A stretch of DNA of 64,000 bases from Chionis minor (lineage: Eukaryota > Chordata > Aves > Charadriiformes > Chionididae): NCBI GenBank assembly GCA_013398295.1, contig VZSF01003934.1:982959-1046958 (forward strand), read 5' to 3'. Position 1 is the first letter of the stretch; every line of letters starts with the position of its first letter. Below, one piece after another: positions 62,819-64,000 of the stretch. The translations under genes and the position numbers were made by a program. The notes beneath the pieces were generated by a model, which was not told where the DNA came from, did not search any database, and saw nothing but the letters and a program-made list of their open reading frames with translations.

Positions 62819-62844
62819 TTTTTCTTTTTCTTTTTTTTTTTTTT
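62819..62844. repeat. T-rich tract
   Basis: Twenty-six bases of T with two C interruptions. Confidence 0.75.
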
Positions 62845-64000
62845 GGATGGTGAAATCAGAGCTGACGCAGAGGACATCATTTTTCTTGGCTGGGAAAACA
62901 TCTCTAGAGTTCTGTATGATAGTTCTTACCTACAATCATACACGCACATATTAAGAAGAGAATTACAGAGGTTTGCACAGAAAACAAAGGACATTTCTGT
63001 ATTTTTCTGTGAGTCTGTAACAACTCCACGATGATACAAAACCCCAATAACTGCTGATATCATACCTGGTAAGGCTGAAATTAGAAGATCACTTCTTTCA
63101 AGAAATGACATTGATCCACCTAAACCACACTGAGGAAACAATCCCTTATTTTAAGCCCTGCATTTGATACTTGTGCATCCAAATATTAAACAATCACTTT
63201 CTTTACAATCTTTTGTCCTTCTCATCTGAAGTGCTCACAAACATTAAAGGTGTTTCATAGCACCCTGGCAAAGTCACCATGGACAATATTGTTAGCCCCT
63301 TCTCAGCACAGAGACAGGACTAGACTCCTGTTCCTGCAATAACTGTTCTCGGGCTGCAGCTCCTCTCTTAATGCTCTTTGTTGGCTATTTAGGAATCGAA
63401 GGGCAAGGCTGCCTTTCCAGGGCTAGTTATACAGTTCCCACTTCTGAAACATATGAAAAAATGTATTTTTCAGACTGATGGACAACAAACCGCACGCGGC
63501 ACGTCGGACACCCTGCCTCCTGCCGTAACCCCACACCCAACCGTTCAGACATCCCCTCCCTCAAGCACCTCTACTGTTGTGCAATGGCAGAGACGGGGAA
63601 AATAATTCTTTCTTAACTCTGGCAGTTGAACTCTTTGCACTCTGCAGCATGAGACTGGATCATACTGTTCATTATCTTATCTTCCTCAAGTACATGTTAC
63701 TAATGGTCTAAAAATTAGCCAGGCCTTCTGTAAAAATCCACCCACTCAGCGGGTACCTTTGACTCAGTTGAATGGCAGTGTTGGGGTTGACACGTTCAAA
63801 AACCCCCATCTATCTCCCTAGTGCAAAAAGAAAGCACACGCTTACAGAACCAGTTGGTCAGGGACCAACTTTCGCACTCTATTTGTACTGCACCCAGCAC
63901 AACTGAGTTCTGTGGAGCAGCTGGGACTCCAGAACACCATTAGAACACATACATATAATTTAAATGCATGCTTAGGTCTGTTGGAGGGTATTCGCCGGTC

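Larger units (their letters stand above)
61621..64000. other. Spacer or first-intron sequence after the CpG island; no exon recognised
   Basis: CpG density falls off after about 61860. The rest is ordinary AT-leaning sequence with an 11-bp inverted repeat (62609-62644) and a T-rich tract (62819-62844). No frame is convincing. If the island is a plus-strand promoter, this is most likely first intron. Confidence 0.45.

Noticed and set aside
1..64000. CRISPR arrays, operons, prophage or other prokaryotic systems
   Set aside because: No regularly spaced direct repeats and no dense gene array; the window is a vertebrate locus.

Overview
The window looks like avian nuclear DNA. It opens with an intact, intronless CEBPB gene (C/EBP beta; NF-M in chicken) of 328 codons, and it carries a 5'-truncated CR1 retrotransposon, the typical LINE of birds and other sauropsids. 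The long spacer is moderately AT-rich, with only old, diverged SINE-like fragments and short simple repeats. Nothing prokaryotic or viral was recognised.

Layout. Positions 1-1,800 hold a GC-rich promoter with a TATA box (179-186), a leader with a short arginine-rich upstream ORF, the CEBPB coding region (478-1464) and a 3' UTR ending at an AATAAA signal (1772-1777). Inside the coding region are the family's translational controls: three in-frame start codons (478, 541, 1027) and the 9-codon out-of-frame uORF (507-536) that ends four bases before the second start. The 3' UTR carries two identical TGATGCAATC sites exactly 40 bp apart, which match the C/EBP-ATF stress-response element.

Positions 1,800-61,000 contain no gene I can support. 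They hold one CR1 fragment (about 17,380-18,172), about eight MIR/CORE-SINE-like remnants (clearest near 11.8, 29.3, 31.1, 37.8 and 54.6 kb), AT, CA and CCAAAA low-complexity tracts, and a G20 run that stops in an assembly gap (23,276-23,291). Most open frames here are short and unrelated to any family I recognise. A few splice-like arrangements (47,726-47,870 and 55,130-55,171) are flagged as weak candidates for unannotated noncoding transcripts.

Positions 61,030-61,620 are a CpG-rich block broken by a 263-base gap (61,111-61,373). It is probably a promoter. From the known vertebrate order in which PTPN1 follows CEBPB, PTPN1 exon 1 is the first candidate, but no PTPN1 coding sequence is visible. 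The last 2.4 kb show no recognisable exon.

I found no convincing new biological system. The observations most worth checking are the paired 3' UTR stress-type elements, the extra leader uORF, and the gap-broken CpG island.
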